Source of the DNA: Moringa oleifera
Taxonomy: Eukaryota; Streptophyta; Magnoliopsida; Brassicales; Moringaceae
DNA length: 64,000 bases
Direction of reading: 5' to 3'
Assembly (NCBI GenBank): GCA_021397835.1
Contig: JAJFZO010000659.1
Coordinates: 682,501 to 746,500, forward strand
The notes beneath the pieces were generated by a model that worked only from the letters and a program-made list of their open reading frames with translations, was not told the origin of the DNA and searched no databases. Numbering within the stretch: the stretch's first letter is position 1; each line of letters opens with the position of its first letter. The position numbers were made by a program, and so were the translations under genes. Shown here piece after piece: positions 36,350 to 48,732 of this stretch.

Positions 36350-39300
36350 TCCAGTTATAAGATATATTTCAAATAATGTTAATTGCATTTAATTAAAAAA
36401 TAAATATATTGGCTTTACTTTTGTAGATAATTAATTTACAAAGAATGTATGAATTGAGCAAAAAAATAATAATAAAGATATATGTCATTAATTGTTTTGA
36501 TTGATTAAATCTGTATCTTTATGAAATTAGATATACAAATCCAATTAAATTTAAATGAAACATACGAGTTTGGCCCATCGATTTATTTAAGTTGCCCTAG
36601 AAAGTCGATCCATCGAGCGGCTTGATTAAATATGCAAAGCCCACAATTCTCCCATTAGCCTAAACACAGCACAATTACTAAAAAAGCCTTGCCAAAACCC
36701 ATTGGATCGAGTTTAAACCGGTCGACCCATTGGCCATGGGCACAATGATGACCTTGAGACATTTCATCCAAACTAAAGAAGCTTTCTACTGCCTTTGACA
36801 GCTTTTGGACAGTTCTCATGACTGTTGCATTTTCTTTTAGAATGGATTTGATCCTTCTTTAGTCTATTACTCCAAAGGGTTAAGATTTTTATCTTAAAAA
36901 CTTTAGGTGAGAAATATTATGTATTTACTGCACCATTATCCTTAGGTGACAAATATTAGCTTACTTACTTAACACATTCACTTAGAAAGAAAGAAGGAAA
37001 TGAGAAAAGTCATTGAGATTAAATTAATTGTTTGATTGATAAAATTTTGTATATTTATGAAATTTATTATATAAAATTTAGTTTCAAATTTAAATGGATC
37101 AAAAAAGCTCAGATATATATGACACATTAGCTCGTTTAAAGAACTTTAACGAGTTGGCTTGTCTGATGTTTCCTTTCAAAATTTAGGATTCTTGACCTCT
37201 TCATTTTTTAAAGGTTTAATCTAATTCATTTTGTTTATTATTAGGTTAAATTAAAGCTTGTCAAACGGCTTATGGCCATGACTTATAAACTTCATGTTTT
37301 ATCACCAATGAAAAAAAAAATCCTTGAAAATGGGTAAGATCTAAATAGAAAATAAATAAATGATTGTATTATATGAACCAATTCCCATTAGACTTTAAGT
37401 TATATATGCTTTTTTTTTATTAACATTGAATTTTAGTCAACAATCTTTAATTAATAACCCAATTATCATTAATTAAGGTTAAATTATCGTGACCATTAAT
37501 TTTATCTAAAAGTAATGCAATGTTTAAAGGCTGTATTTAGTACACGGGATATGATAGGACTACTATGATGGGATAGGATTAGATTGGATTGGATTGGATT
37601 GTATTGAGATTTATTAACACTATGATGTGTTTGGTGTAACATGGGATACGATCAAAATTATTTTAATCTATTTCAAAATTTTAAAATATTAAAAATTAAT
37701 GTAATTTAATGTTTATCATAATAATTAATTGATTAAAAATTACCATTTAAATTTACTATTTATAATTTTTTAAAATTTTGATTAAACTTTACTACTCATT
37801 TGACTTAAAAAAGGCATGATTATAAACTAAATTTTGTAAATATCAACAATAAATATAAACTAATTACAAATATTTAGTCAATAATGTTGATATTCTTAGA
37901 AAGATTAGTTTAAAGTAATTTTTTTATTTGAAGTAGATCGTAAATAAAGTAAAAATAATACAATGTAAGTTTCATTGTAAGCTCGATTTGCATTATATTT
38001 AATCAAATAATTTTATAAAATTTTATTTATTTTTAAAAATATATTTATATTGATCTAAAATAAATTTATTCATTTGATGATATTAAATAATTTAAAATAA
38101 TTATCACATTCGAAAAAGGATGAAAGAAAGGATGGGATAAGCTTATCCCGATCCTATAAATGCATAAAATATGGGATCGAGATAAAAATCGTTCTATCAT
38201 ATATATAGGAAAAACTCAATCTTCATTAAAAATTGTATCAATTAGAATAAGAGACAAGAGAATTATCTAAAAATTGATCAAACATGTATTTAAAATATAT
38301 ATATTATGTGATAGAATCATATTATATCATCTCATTTATCATTTAAAGGTAGTTTGAATTAAGATGAAAGTTAGTTAGTGATAATGTAGTTTCTTGGGTA
38401 ATGGATAATTATTTTTTAAATTGATTATACACAGTCCTAATAGTTCCAAATCTTTTTTTATGAATCAAATTCTATCTCTTCTTCGTCTTTATATATGCAA
38501 TAACCTTCTTTTTTTTTTTTTTTTTGTCCTCATTCAATCACATCCATAGCCTGGGCAAATATACAAAACAGAAGAAACCAAAACAAGGAGTAGTAAATCA
38601 AACAAAAAGAAATGAAAAAGAAAGAAGAAGAAAAATGTGGGTGGATGTCATGTTTGCATGTGCAAAACCTTTGGGATGGAGAAAAGTTTCTAAGTGGTAA
38701 GAATATACCTAACTTATGTGTTTATTGGAGGAAAGACTCACGTTTTTCTAAAGTGAGAGAGAGAGAGAGAAAAAAAAAAGCATATAAGGTTAAAGGAATG
38801 ATGATCAATAGTATTAGAATAGTGCATACAACTTAAGATATGTTATAGCCTATTTCTTGTCGCTCTTTATACGATTTCTTATATGGGGGCTATACTTAGG
38901 GGTGAATATTAGTCGGTTTTAATCTAGTTAACCCATCGACCAAATTAAATTCAATTAATTCGATCGGTTTAATTTTTTGATAATAGTTCTACTATATAAT
39001 CAGTTTAAGCGATCGATTTCGATTAAAAACTTTTTGAATCGAATAGACTAAAATACAAATTTTTTTATTTTAATTATTTTATTATATGTACTTTTATTAT
39101 TAATTAACTATTAAGTTAATTTGATTTTGCTTTTACCTTTATGCAAACATAATTTTTTTAGAGATGAAAATAGTCCAAAAATGAAGATAAAAAAATTTGA
39201 ACTCATAAGAAGTCATTATATTTGTTATGAATTCATTATGTGATTTATGTAGTTTTTAACTTGTTATATTATACGATGTTTAATTTTGTCAAATTTTTTA

Positions 39301-39808
39301 TTTTAAAATTTTAGTTTGATAATGTGTATATTAATTTCAGTTGTGTTAAATGATAAAAAGTTTTTCCTTTGAATTTAATATTAACAAATTTTATTTTCCT
39401 TAAATTTTTATAAATAAAAGTTTGGTTTGTTTCGTCGCCAATCGTACTGATCGGAAAAAAATCAATTCAGTTTAATCAATTTTTCTTAAATTTAGATTGA
39501 TTTTTGGTTTCTTTTAATTGATTTCGTTAGTTTGATTTTTGAATTTTTAAAAAAGAATTGACCGATTGATCACAACTATCTACAATATGTTTTTATAAAT
39601 GATTAAAAAGCAAAAACTTAAAAAATAAAATAAGTATAGTTGTAACATGATGTGTGTATATCTTACAGCAAGAAGCTGTTCAAACAACTTTCAACGTCAT
39701 TTTTTTATCAAAAGAATAAGGATAGAATCCATCATAAAAAAATCATGTTCAGATATTGCTCAATTGCTTCAATATGGACAAATTCAAAATGCCTTATATA
39801 AGGTATAC
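35650..39808 (+). repeat. IST1 repeat unit 3 (truncated, fused to unit 4)
   Basis: Colinear with unit 2 until just after exon 2, then joined at 39806-39809 to the middle of the next unit's upstream region. The hybrid reads GGTATACTGTTGCATT. One parent has GGTATACTTATA and the other CATGACTGTTGCA, so the joint falls in a shared ACT. A (TA)n microsatellite expansion is at 36319-36344. Confidence 0.9.
38635..39802 (+). pseudogene. IST1-like gene copy 3: exons 1-2 only, frameshift in exon 2
   Basis: Exon 1 (38635-38696) is intact: MWVDVMFACAKPLGWRK with donor GTAAG. Exon 2 spans 39669-39802, 134 nt instead of 133, because of one extra T at about 39690 (CAACTTTCAACG), which shifts the frame. Exons 3-5 are missing because the unit is cut and fused to unit 4 directly after exon 2's donor. 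A TATA-like TATATATG lies at 38490. It cannot encode the IST1 core. Confidence 0.87.
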
Positions 39809-41197
39809 TGTTGCATTTTCTTTTGGAATGGATTTGATCCATCTTTTGTTTATTACTCGAAAAAGTTGAGATTTCTATCTTAAAAACTTTGGGTAAGAAA
39901 TATTACATATTTATTATTATCCTCAACATTAACATTAAAAAATTTCACAACCTTTTTTAGTGATGTAATTGCTGTTGAATGAACTGTTATTTCCAAATTA
40001 AGTTATTTACTTAACTCATTCACCTTTAAAGAAAGAAGAACAAGAGAAAAGTCATTGAGATTAAATTAATTGTTTGATTGATAAATTTTTTTTTAACGAG
40101 TTGGCCTATCTGATGTTTCATTTCAAAATTTAAGACTCATGACTTCTTTATTTTTTAAATGTTTAATCTAATTTATTTGGTTTGTTATATAAGTTAAATT
40201 AAAACTTGTTAAATGGCTTATGGCCTTGACTTATAAACTTCATGCTTTATCACCAATGAAAAAACAATTCTTTAAATGGGTAAGATCCAAAAAAGAAAAT
40301 AAATAAATAATTTTTTTATATAAACCAATTCCTGTGAGACTTTTGGTTATATATGCTTTTTATGCAATCCAATTTTTAAACGTTATGTTTGGTGCACGTA
40401 ATATGATAGGACTATTATGATGAGATAGGATTAGATTGGATTGGATTCGATAGACATCATGTTATGTGATGTGTTTGGTTTAATATGAGAAAAGATTAAA
40501 ATTATTTTAAATTTTTTAAAAAATTTAAATATTAAAAATAATATAATTTAATATTTATTATAAGTTTAAATTATGTTATAATTAATTGACTAAAAAATTA
40601 CCATTTAAATTTATTATTTATAATTTTTTAAAATTTTGATTAAACTCTACTATTCTTTTGACTTTGAAAAGACATGATTATAAAGTAAATTTTATTAATG
40701 TCAATAATAAATATAAATAATTACAAACATTTATTCAATAATGTTGATATTCTTAGAAAGTTAGATTAGTTTATTTGAATAGCTCGTAAATAAATTAAAA
40801 ATAATACAATGTAAGCTTTATTATAAGCTTGGATTGCATTATGTTTAATTAAATAATTTTTAAAATTTTTATTTATTTTTAAAAATACATTTAGGTTAAT
40901 CTAAAATAAATTTATTTATTTGATGATATTAAGTAATCTAAACCAAACACTAACTATCCCTCTACTTCATGGGACAATTGATTGCACTAATTCAAGGAGA
41001 TAAAATTATCTCATTCTAAAATGATGAAACAAGCAATGAGATAAGACTATCCCAATCCCATCAAAGCATCAACAAAAAAATTGGGATAAAAGTTATCCTA
41101 TACCATATTTAAAAAAAAAAAAACTCAATCTTGATTAAAATTGTACTAAATGGAACAAAAGAGAAGAGAATTATCAAAAAAATCAATCAAACATGTA

Positions 41198-41229
<32 letters not shown>

Positions 41230-44200
41230 TTGTGCGTGTGATTGAATCATATTATGTCATCTTACATATCATTGGAAGCTACATGGATAGTTTATGTTAA
41301 GACTAAAATTAACGGTAATGTAGTTTCTTGGGCAATGGATAATTCTTTTTGAAATTGGTTTATACATAATTGTACAAGGATTATATTTCCTAATGGTTTT
41401 GGGTCTATTTGATTCTTTCTTTATATATACGAAAATCTTATTTGTTTTTTCATTTATGCTTATTCATAGCTTGATTAGTTATACAAAGTAAAAAAGAAAA
41501 GAAAAACCAAAACAAAACAAAACAAGTAGTAAATCAAAAAAGAAAAAGAAAAAAAAATGTGGGTGGATGTCATGTTTGCATATGAGTGAAACCTTGAGGA
41601 TGGAGAAAAGCTTCTAAATGATAAGAATATATTTAACTTATGTGTTTTTTGGAAAAAAGATAGATGTTTTTCATTAAGAGAGAAGTGTATAGGGTTTAAG
41701 GAATGATGATGAACGATATTGAAATAGTGCATGCAACTTAAGATATGTCATAACCTATTTCTTGTCCTTCTTTATGGGTTTCTTGTATGTTGTGCTATAA
41801 ATAGGGGTGAGTATTAGTCAGTTTTAACTAAATTAACCCATCAATCAAATTCAATTCAATTAATTTGATCAGTTCGAATTTTCTGTTTTTCGATAATAGT
41901 TTGATTATATAACTAGTTTAAGTAGTGGATGTTGATTGAAATTTTTTTTCATCAAATCGACCAAAACATCAATTTTTTATTTTAATTTTTTATTATATTT
42001 AGTTTTATTATTAATTAACTATTAAATTTATTTTGTTTTACTTATATATTTACGCAAACATGATTTTTAAAGACGAAAATAGTTAAAAATGAAGATAAAA
42101 AATTCTAACATAGAAGAAGTCATTATATTTGTTTATGAATTCATTATGTAATTTATGTAGTTATTACCTTATTATATTATATGATGTTTAATTTTAAAAG
42201 TTTACTTGGATAATGTATGTGAATGAGAAGAAATTTTTTGTGTGAATTTTATATTATTTAATTTTGTTTTACTTAAATTTTTTATTAAAAACAAGTTCAA
42301 TTTGCTCGGTTGTCGATCGAATTGATTAAAAAAAAGGCTTAGTTTAATCGATTTTCATTAACTTTTGACCAATTTTCGGTTTCTTTTAATAGATTCAGTT
42401 AATTTGGTTTTTTAAATTTTCAAATCGAATGGATCGAGTGCTCACCTCTAGCTATACTATATTTTTGTAAAAGATTATAAAAGCAAAAATGTTTTAAAAA
42501 AATAAAAACAAGTCTGACATTAACATGATGTGTGTATATCTTACAGCAAGAAGTTGTTCAAACAATTTTAACTTCATCTTTTTATCAAGAAAATAAAAAT
42601 AGAATTCATCATAAAACAATCATGTTCAAATATTGCTTAATTACTTCAATATGGATGGATTCAAGATGCCTTACATAGGGTATACTTATCTAATGTGATC
42701 TTGAATCACATTATTTTGCCATTGCAGTCTTTTTTCTTTGAGTAACTTTTTATAAACTTTTAGGTTTGTTTTCTATTCAAAAGAAAAGTTGTTTTGTTAC
42801 TATTTATAATACTATTAGCCAATGAATTCATAAGCTGCTTAATGCTTAAATTTCCAAGAAGATTATATTCACTGGAACTGATCATGAAGATTTTTTATTT
42901 TTTTATTTTTTACAAAATGCAGCTAAATAGACTCCACATTGACAAGTGCTTATTGTCTGCATATAATCAAATCCAAGAATTTTACAAATGCATCATCAAC
43001 AACTTTTCTTATATTAACACACAGTGGTATCCATTCTTTGGTCATTTTCATGGATTTTATTTTTTAAGTAGCTTTGAAATTTTAAAAGAAATAATCTTTC
43101 GATGGACCTTTGCATGTAGAATGGTGGACTTGTTACTCGCCAACGTTAATAAAGTGATATCAACTTTAATATTTGTTGCATTAAGATGCGATGAACTGCC
43201 AATACTGCATTTAATTAGAAACTTGTTTAAAAATCATTACAATCATGAATTTGAAGTTGCATTTGTAGATTTACTCCTAGGAAACCTTGTAAATCCTAAG
43301 ATAAATATGAACTTACATATAAAATTGGCATCAAATGAGGTGAAATTGAAGCTAACTGTAAACATAGCAAAAGATTAAGCTATTAATCTAGGTCTCTATG
43401 ATTTTGATCAAGATCTTTCTAAGCCATTCAGCGAAAAGGTAGGCCTTATATAACAAGACATGTTTTTTTTTTCTTGCCTTAATTTTATTTTGTGTTTCTT
43501 CTATTAGCTCAACACATACTAAGTTTCTCAATTATGATGATATGTAGTTTCAAATTGTTAACTTTTTTACAATCAAGAATCATTATCTTCAGATGATAAA
43601 GCATAAAATTATGAGATTTTTGCTACTTATTATGATAATGTAAATGAGAAGGATAAGGCCATTGATACATCTAAACATTTTAAGCAATGGCACTGTTATT
43701 TTTCATTCCTGCAACAAAAACAAAGTAAGGTATTAATCATAAACTGTCTTGTGTTGGATGGTTCAATTAGTGAACGGAGAATGAGGAAGAAGAATGCATT
43801 ACGTTTGACCCATGTCAACCTTAATCTTCTAAAGTATGAAGACGTCATTGCTATGTAGACAAATTAAAAAGGAAAATGAGAGAAGAAACTCATTGTGCCT
43901 TACTGAAGACTACACCAAGTTTCTAAAATATGAAGATTTGATATTTAAATTCATGAATCTCAAGGTAGAACATAGATAATGTTAAACCTTCTTATAAATA
44001 GTGCAATTGAAGTGCTAGTATATATGAGGAAAAGTTTACTAGATGAATATGGGAATAAATCTTCTATACTCAAATTGGCCGAGACCCAAAGTCACTCTTT
44101 TCACGAGGTCAAAGCAAATCAAAACTAGTTAATGTGCATATAGCATCATTGATTTAAGCTATATGAGTTTAGAAATACCATGTCGACTAATCTCATTAAG

Positions 44201-44684
44201 CAAAACTATGTGTTATTATATTCTTTAATTTTCATTTAGTTAAAATAAAAATGTAAGTTTTTGTTTGAATTGAAATTAAATTTTGCTTTCTTTGGGTTTG
44301 CTCGTGTTAAATGTTTACGATTCCTAAAGGGTGGAACTTTTATTCTTAGAGTTGTTTGATTCTAGCTTTACTAAATTGTAAATGATGAGTAACAAATGCT
44401 AAAAAGCTTATACCGCAAAGGATTCAGAAGTTCCACTGATGGATTAGATATGTTAGTTTGATCCAAACATTTTTGACTTAAAATAATGAATAGAGACATC
44501 AAAGAAATTAACATAAAAATCCACAAAGAATGCATTGGAACAATAAATTCTTCCTAGTTCAATGGTACACATAACAAAGTTTGAAACCAATTACAAGCAA
44601 TTCAAAAACAAGATTCCTAGTGTATTGAATGAAGCTATTACCTGTTTGTAGTCACGCTAGGTTTCATCAAATTCAATAACATAA
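39809..44684 (+). repeat. IST1 repeat unit 4 (most diverged, 5' truncated)
   Basis: It starts within the upstream region (equivalent to 26295 in unit 1) and runs through exon 5 and the 3' flank to the next CATTATG at 44685. It is clearly more diverged from units 1-3 than they are from each other, so it is an older copy. A (TG)n microsatellite lies at about 41205-41230. Confidence 0.9.
41557..43958 (+). pseudogene. IST1-like gene copy 4, five exons, disabled
   Basis: Exons map at 41557-about 41620, 42547-about 42680, 42923-43026, 43120-43438 and from about 43548. The longest open stretch (42794-43378) reads through intron 3 and covers exon 3 (LNRLHIDKCLLSAYNQIQEF) and most of exon 4 (STLIFVALRCDELPILHLIR, LLGNLVNPKIN). 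Lesions: indels in exon 1 create TGA near 41586, TAA in exon 2 at 42569, TAA in exon 4 at 43376 (AAAGATTAA, where copy 6 has AAAGATTAT), and a decayed exon 5. Splice sites of exons 3 and 4 remain canonical (CAG, TAG; GT). TTATATATA at 41421 is the likely TATA box. The open frame could be mistaken for a gene but has no intact start exon. Confidence 0.87.
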
Positions 44685-46011
44685 CATTATGAAATATCAT
44701 ACAGCACTAACACTTTCATGGTGTCTTTATGATAAATGGCTAGTCACCTTATTCAACTTAACAGTAGTATGATAGGAATCATCCTTTTCCAACTCTTAAT
44801 GAATCCGTAATTAATCTAAAACTTAAGTGGACAATATGGACACATTAAGCAATTAACATAGTTTACTAATTCCATGATATCAATTTTGATCATTTTTAAG
44901 GTTGACAACTAGCCAAGTCGAGCTGGCCCAGCCCATTAAATCATGGCCCAAACTCAACCTGTAGTAGACTCTTATTTAAAAAAAATATGCTACCCATGAC
45001 CTACCCATGAGCTTTACCCATCAAACCACATTGACTTGTTATCTTATTCAATCTTAAATGGGGTCAATTTTATAGGTTTTAAATTGGACATATGTGGGTT
45101 GATCTAACAAATTTTATACAATTAATTTGATAGATAATCTTATTTACTATTTTTAAAGAAAATAATATAAATCAATAAGTTAATTTAACAAACTAGATAA
45201 ATACCATAAAAATTATATGAAAATTTATTAAACTAATAGTTTCAAACTTCTAAGGTATTAAGTATATAACAAATTTAATTTATTTTCTAGTGTAATATTG
45301 AAATTAAGAGAATTAATGAGTAATATATATTGTTATCCAATTATAAGATATTTTAAACAATACTAATAGCATTTAATTAGAAAAATTAATTAATTACCTT
45401 TATTTGTGTAAGATAAATTAATTTACAGGGAATGTATAAATTAAACACAAAAAGATATATGTTATTAATTATTTTGATTGATTGATTTTGTATATTTATG
45501 ACATTTGATATATAAATTTAATCAAATTTAAATGAAATATATGGGTTTGACTCATTAGTCCATTTAATTGGTCTTAACGGGTTGGTCAATTGGGCGACTC
45601 AATTCAAAATTTAAGACCTATGATTTGTTTATTTATAAAATATGTAGCTCAAACTCAATTTAGTTACTAAAATGAACTAGTTAAAACCCATCAATATGGG
45701 TCTAAATTGGTCGACTCATGAGCCATGGGGCCAATGATGACCTTGAGGCTTTTTGTCCCAACAAGAGAAGCTTTCTAAAGCCTTTGGCAACTTTTGAGCA
45801 GTTCTCATGATTATTGCATCTTACTTTTTTTTTTTAATGGATTTGTTCTATGTTTAATCTATCACTTGAAAGGGTTGAGATTTCTATCTCAAAAACTTTA
45901 TGCAAGAAATATTGCATATTTACTGCATCATTATCCTAAATATTACCACTAAAAAACTTCACAGCTTTTTTGAGTGATGTAATTGCTCGTGGTTAAACTG
46001 TTACTTCCAAA
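44685..46011 (+). repeat. IST1 repeat unit 5 (upstream region only)
   Basis: It begins CATTATGAAATATCATACAGC and stays colinear with the first 1.35 kb of the other units, ending after TGTTACTTCCAAA near 46011, where homology stops. It carries no IST1 exon. This is the right end of the tandem array and the closest repeat to the FHA gene. Confidence 0.85.
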
Positions 46012-46811
46012 GTGCGTTAGCTAGCGTCATCAAAGACTCATTTGTGTTGGGAAACAAATGCAGATGCATTTAACATTTTGATCATCATTGACGTATGGAT
46101 TAATATTCTCTGCAAATTTGAGTTGTGATAAGTTTTTGATGAGACTATTATACGTATCAACTTAAATATTTTTTTAGATCTATATAAAATTTCAAGTTAA
46201 AATTTATAGTAACCATTTTAATTGAAATATCTTAATTTTTAAATTTTTCAATAAAATTTAAATTTAATTATTTCTCATCAATTAAAATTTGTTTGTAATA
46301 TTTTATATTTTAAAATAAAAATTATAAAAAATATTTTTCACATTTACTTTAAAAATTAAATTATACATTAAACTAAATCTAGAACTTAAATCACAAGAAT
46401 GCATCATGTACAAAACATTCACACAAAAAAAACAAAGCAAAAATTTGCTTCTTAGTATATTATCTACACAAAACATTGATGGATCTTGTATACATTAATT
46501 ATGAGATTCTTATGGGATTTATTCAAGAAAAAAAAATAATAAAATTCTGGTCTCTTGATTGTGAAGCTAAGACTATTGTACCTATAACTCTCTGGCTGAA
46601 CTCATTATTCATAATGAGAGAAAACAGAAACAGAAACAGAAACAGAAACAGAAACAGAAAGAAAGTCTTGCACATATCTGGGTGCAAAATAAAATTTCTA
46701 TTTACTACAATACTCTGGAAAATTTGAAGGAAAAATTTGTAAAATTACAAATTTTCGAGGAGCATATGTATCAATTAACACAAGAATCTTCATTTTTCTA
46801 TGTTTCATCTT
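46012..46811. other. Spacer between the IST1 array and the FHA gene
   Basis: AT-rich DNA with an AACAGA/GAAACA hexamer microsatellite at about 46618-46665. No gene is supported on the plus strand. The part nearest 46811 is the likely 3' untranslated and termination region of the FHA gene. Confidence 0.5.
46618..46665. repeat. Hexanucleotide microsatellite (GAAACA)n
   Basis: Seven or so perfect GAAACA units downstream of the FHA gene. Confidence 0.9.
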
Positions 46812-48732
46812 TTAAGTGGCAGCTTCAGTACTCTTCTGTACCCTATCAGTCTCTTCTTTGTCTTCTGATTGTTGTTCGCTGGCAGCTTCAACTTTCTCAA
46901 GCTTTGAAACTCGAAACATTGCCAGATGAGTATCACCTGGAAAGAAAACGAAACACCCCATTCAGAATCACTTGACACAAAGCATGTAATCATCCTGATT
47001 TGTAAACCAAGTAGGTCCATGTCCTCTTTCCCCCTTCTTTCTTGTCATTCGTAATGGCAGAGGAGTGAGCAACCTCAACCAATTGCGATCATCATTCATA
47101 ATTTAAGGCTAAAACTTACGGGCAGATACGTGCATATACATTCAAGAGGGGGTGGCGTTAGATTAAGTGAAGATGTACCGAATGTAACACAGCTACCAGG
47201 TGAGGCAGTGGCAACAACTCCAGGTCTGAGCCGCTTATCATCAATGAATGTTCCATTGGTACTGTCCAAATCTGTGACCAAAAGGCTTCCAGCTTTCTTC
47301 TGAATGCGGGCATGCAGAGCAGACACTGTTAAGATAGGAAAGGTATAATTACGGCATAAAAGGTGTTAAAGGAGAGACCAACATTGATCTTTGGGGAAAA
47401 GACAGAAAAGAAAGGGAAAGAATATTACCAGTTGCAACTGGAATCACCAAGTCTGCCTTATCTGGAAGTCGCCCAACAGTCACTTCATTCTATATGATTC
47501 TCAAAGTGATTTTGGTTAGCCTGTGCAGACTCGAATGAATGCATAGAATTCATTATCAATAATCACTTAACAACACTTACAGAGGCAATTTCAAATGCAC
47601 CAGGCATTTCAACTTTAAAACCTATGTGCCTTGTATCTCCATCACCTATGAATTATGGCAAATTGAAAACATCATTCAAGAAAATAGACATACTTGGAGC
47701 ATATGCAGCAAAATGAAAATGTTAACATAAGTTACAAAATGAACAATGGCCTGCTACATTGAGGAAAGCAGTATGGTTGCAGAGTCCTGTTTCCCCATCA
47801 AGAACTAATCCATTGCATAAGACTAATAAGACTTAAGTATACAGACTCCCATCATTAACAACACTCAGTAAATCTGTAGAATCTATCTGTTCAATATTTT
47901 GAGACACTAAAGGATATACTTATCAACTAGCATTGTTATTTGGTCACGAGGAATGACGGTGATTTGAGGCAGCTAGTAAGAGATTAAAGAAACGTTTGAA
48001 GAAATGAATTGAGTTCCTTTTAAATGTGAAACAAGCTTTTCATGAAGAGGACAATGGTAGCCAATTCATTCCATTTGGGTTCAGGATTCATAATTGATCA
48101 TTACAGAGTAGAGACTAGGCTTCTAAACCCACAAGAAAACTTCTATAAAATAATTTTAAAAACAAATTCTAGAATTTTTCGGAAACCCAAAATGAAATTG
48201 ATTAGAATAGGAAACAAAATGCTGAATTAATCAGTAAAGAACTTTCATTTCCAAGCAGAGAACAGTAACGAAATTTCACCACATAAATCATGGTAAATTC
48301 TAACATTAAGCACCAGCCTCAACAAGAAAAGTCCATAAAAGTACTGCATTTTATCAAATGCAGTAATTACTCTGAAGCACCAGAATGTTTCATTGAGGAA
48401 TTTCATCAAAAGCCACGCATACACAAAGGAAGAGAGACAAGTAACTGACCCACAGGTTGAAGAAGCCATCTTTCTGCAATATCTGCAGATGATGGTGGGA
48501 TATCAGCCTTAGAGGCATGTATGGCCCCAAGATTCCTCCATTTTCTTGCTTGGATGCTGACACCCTGCAGCTGCGCGATGGAGCTCCTCCTAATCCAAAA
48601 TGGCTGAGAAGGGACTGCATCGGAAGCAAGAAGAGAGGCCCTCGAGTGAAACAAAGGTGGCGGAGGAGACAGAGAGGTTGAGCAGCTGGGCAGCTTAGCC
48701 TGGGACAGAGACCGCGCAGTTACTATGTCCAT
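46812..48732 (-). CDS. FHA-domain protein, plastid-targeted type, five exons
   Basis: Exons (minus): 48732-48450, 47645-47581, 47489-47429, 47325-47179 and 46936-46812; all introns are GT/AG and the frame is kept, giving 226 residues. Residues 1-70 are rich in Ser, Ala and Pro with few acidic residues and Arg pairs, like a plastid transit peptide. The FHA phosphothreonine-binding domain follows: VTVGRLPDKADLVIP (the GR of the binding loop), VSALHARI (S..H), and LVTDLDSTNGTFIDDKRL (the TNGT loop), then GSCVTFGDTHLAMFRV. The tail is Glu/Lys/Gln-rich. Layout and size resemble the small plant SMAD/FHA proteins such as the one encoded at Arabidopsis At2g21530 (from memory). The start at 48732 suits the transit peptide; an in-frame ATG at 48753 adds seven residues. 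Partners are unknown. Confidence 0.92.

Noticed and set aside
42794..43378. A 194-codon plus-strand open frame that looks like a membrane-rich gene
   Set aside because: It reads through intron 3 and parts of flanking introns of IST1-like copy 4; the hydrophobic start is translated intron. The real exons inside it (42923-43026 and from 43120) match the other copies, and copy 4 has stops in exons 1, 2 and 4.
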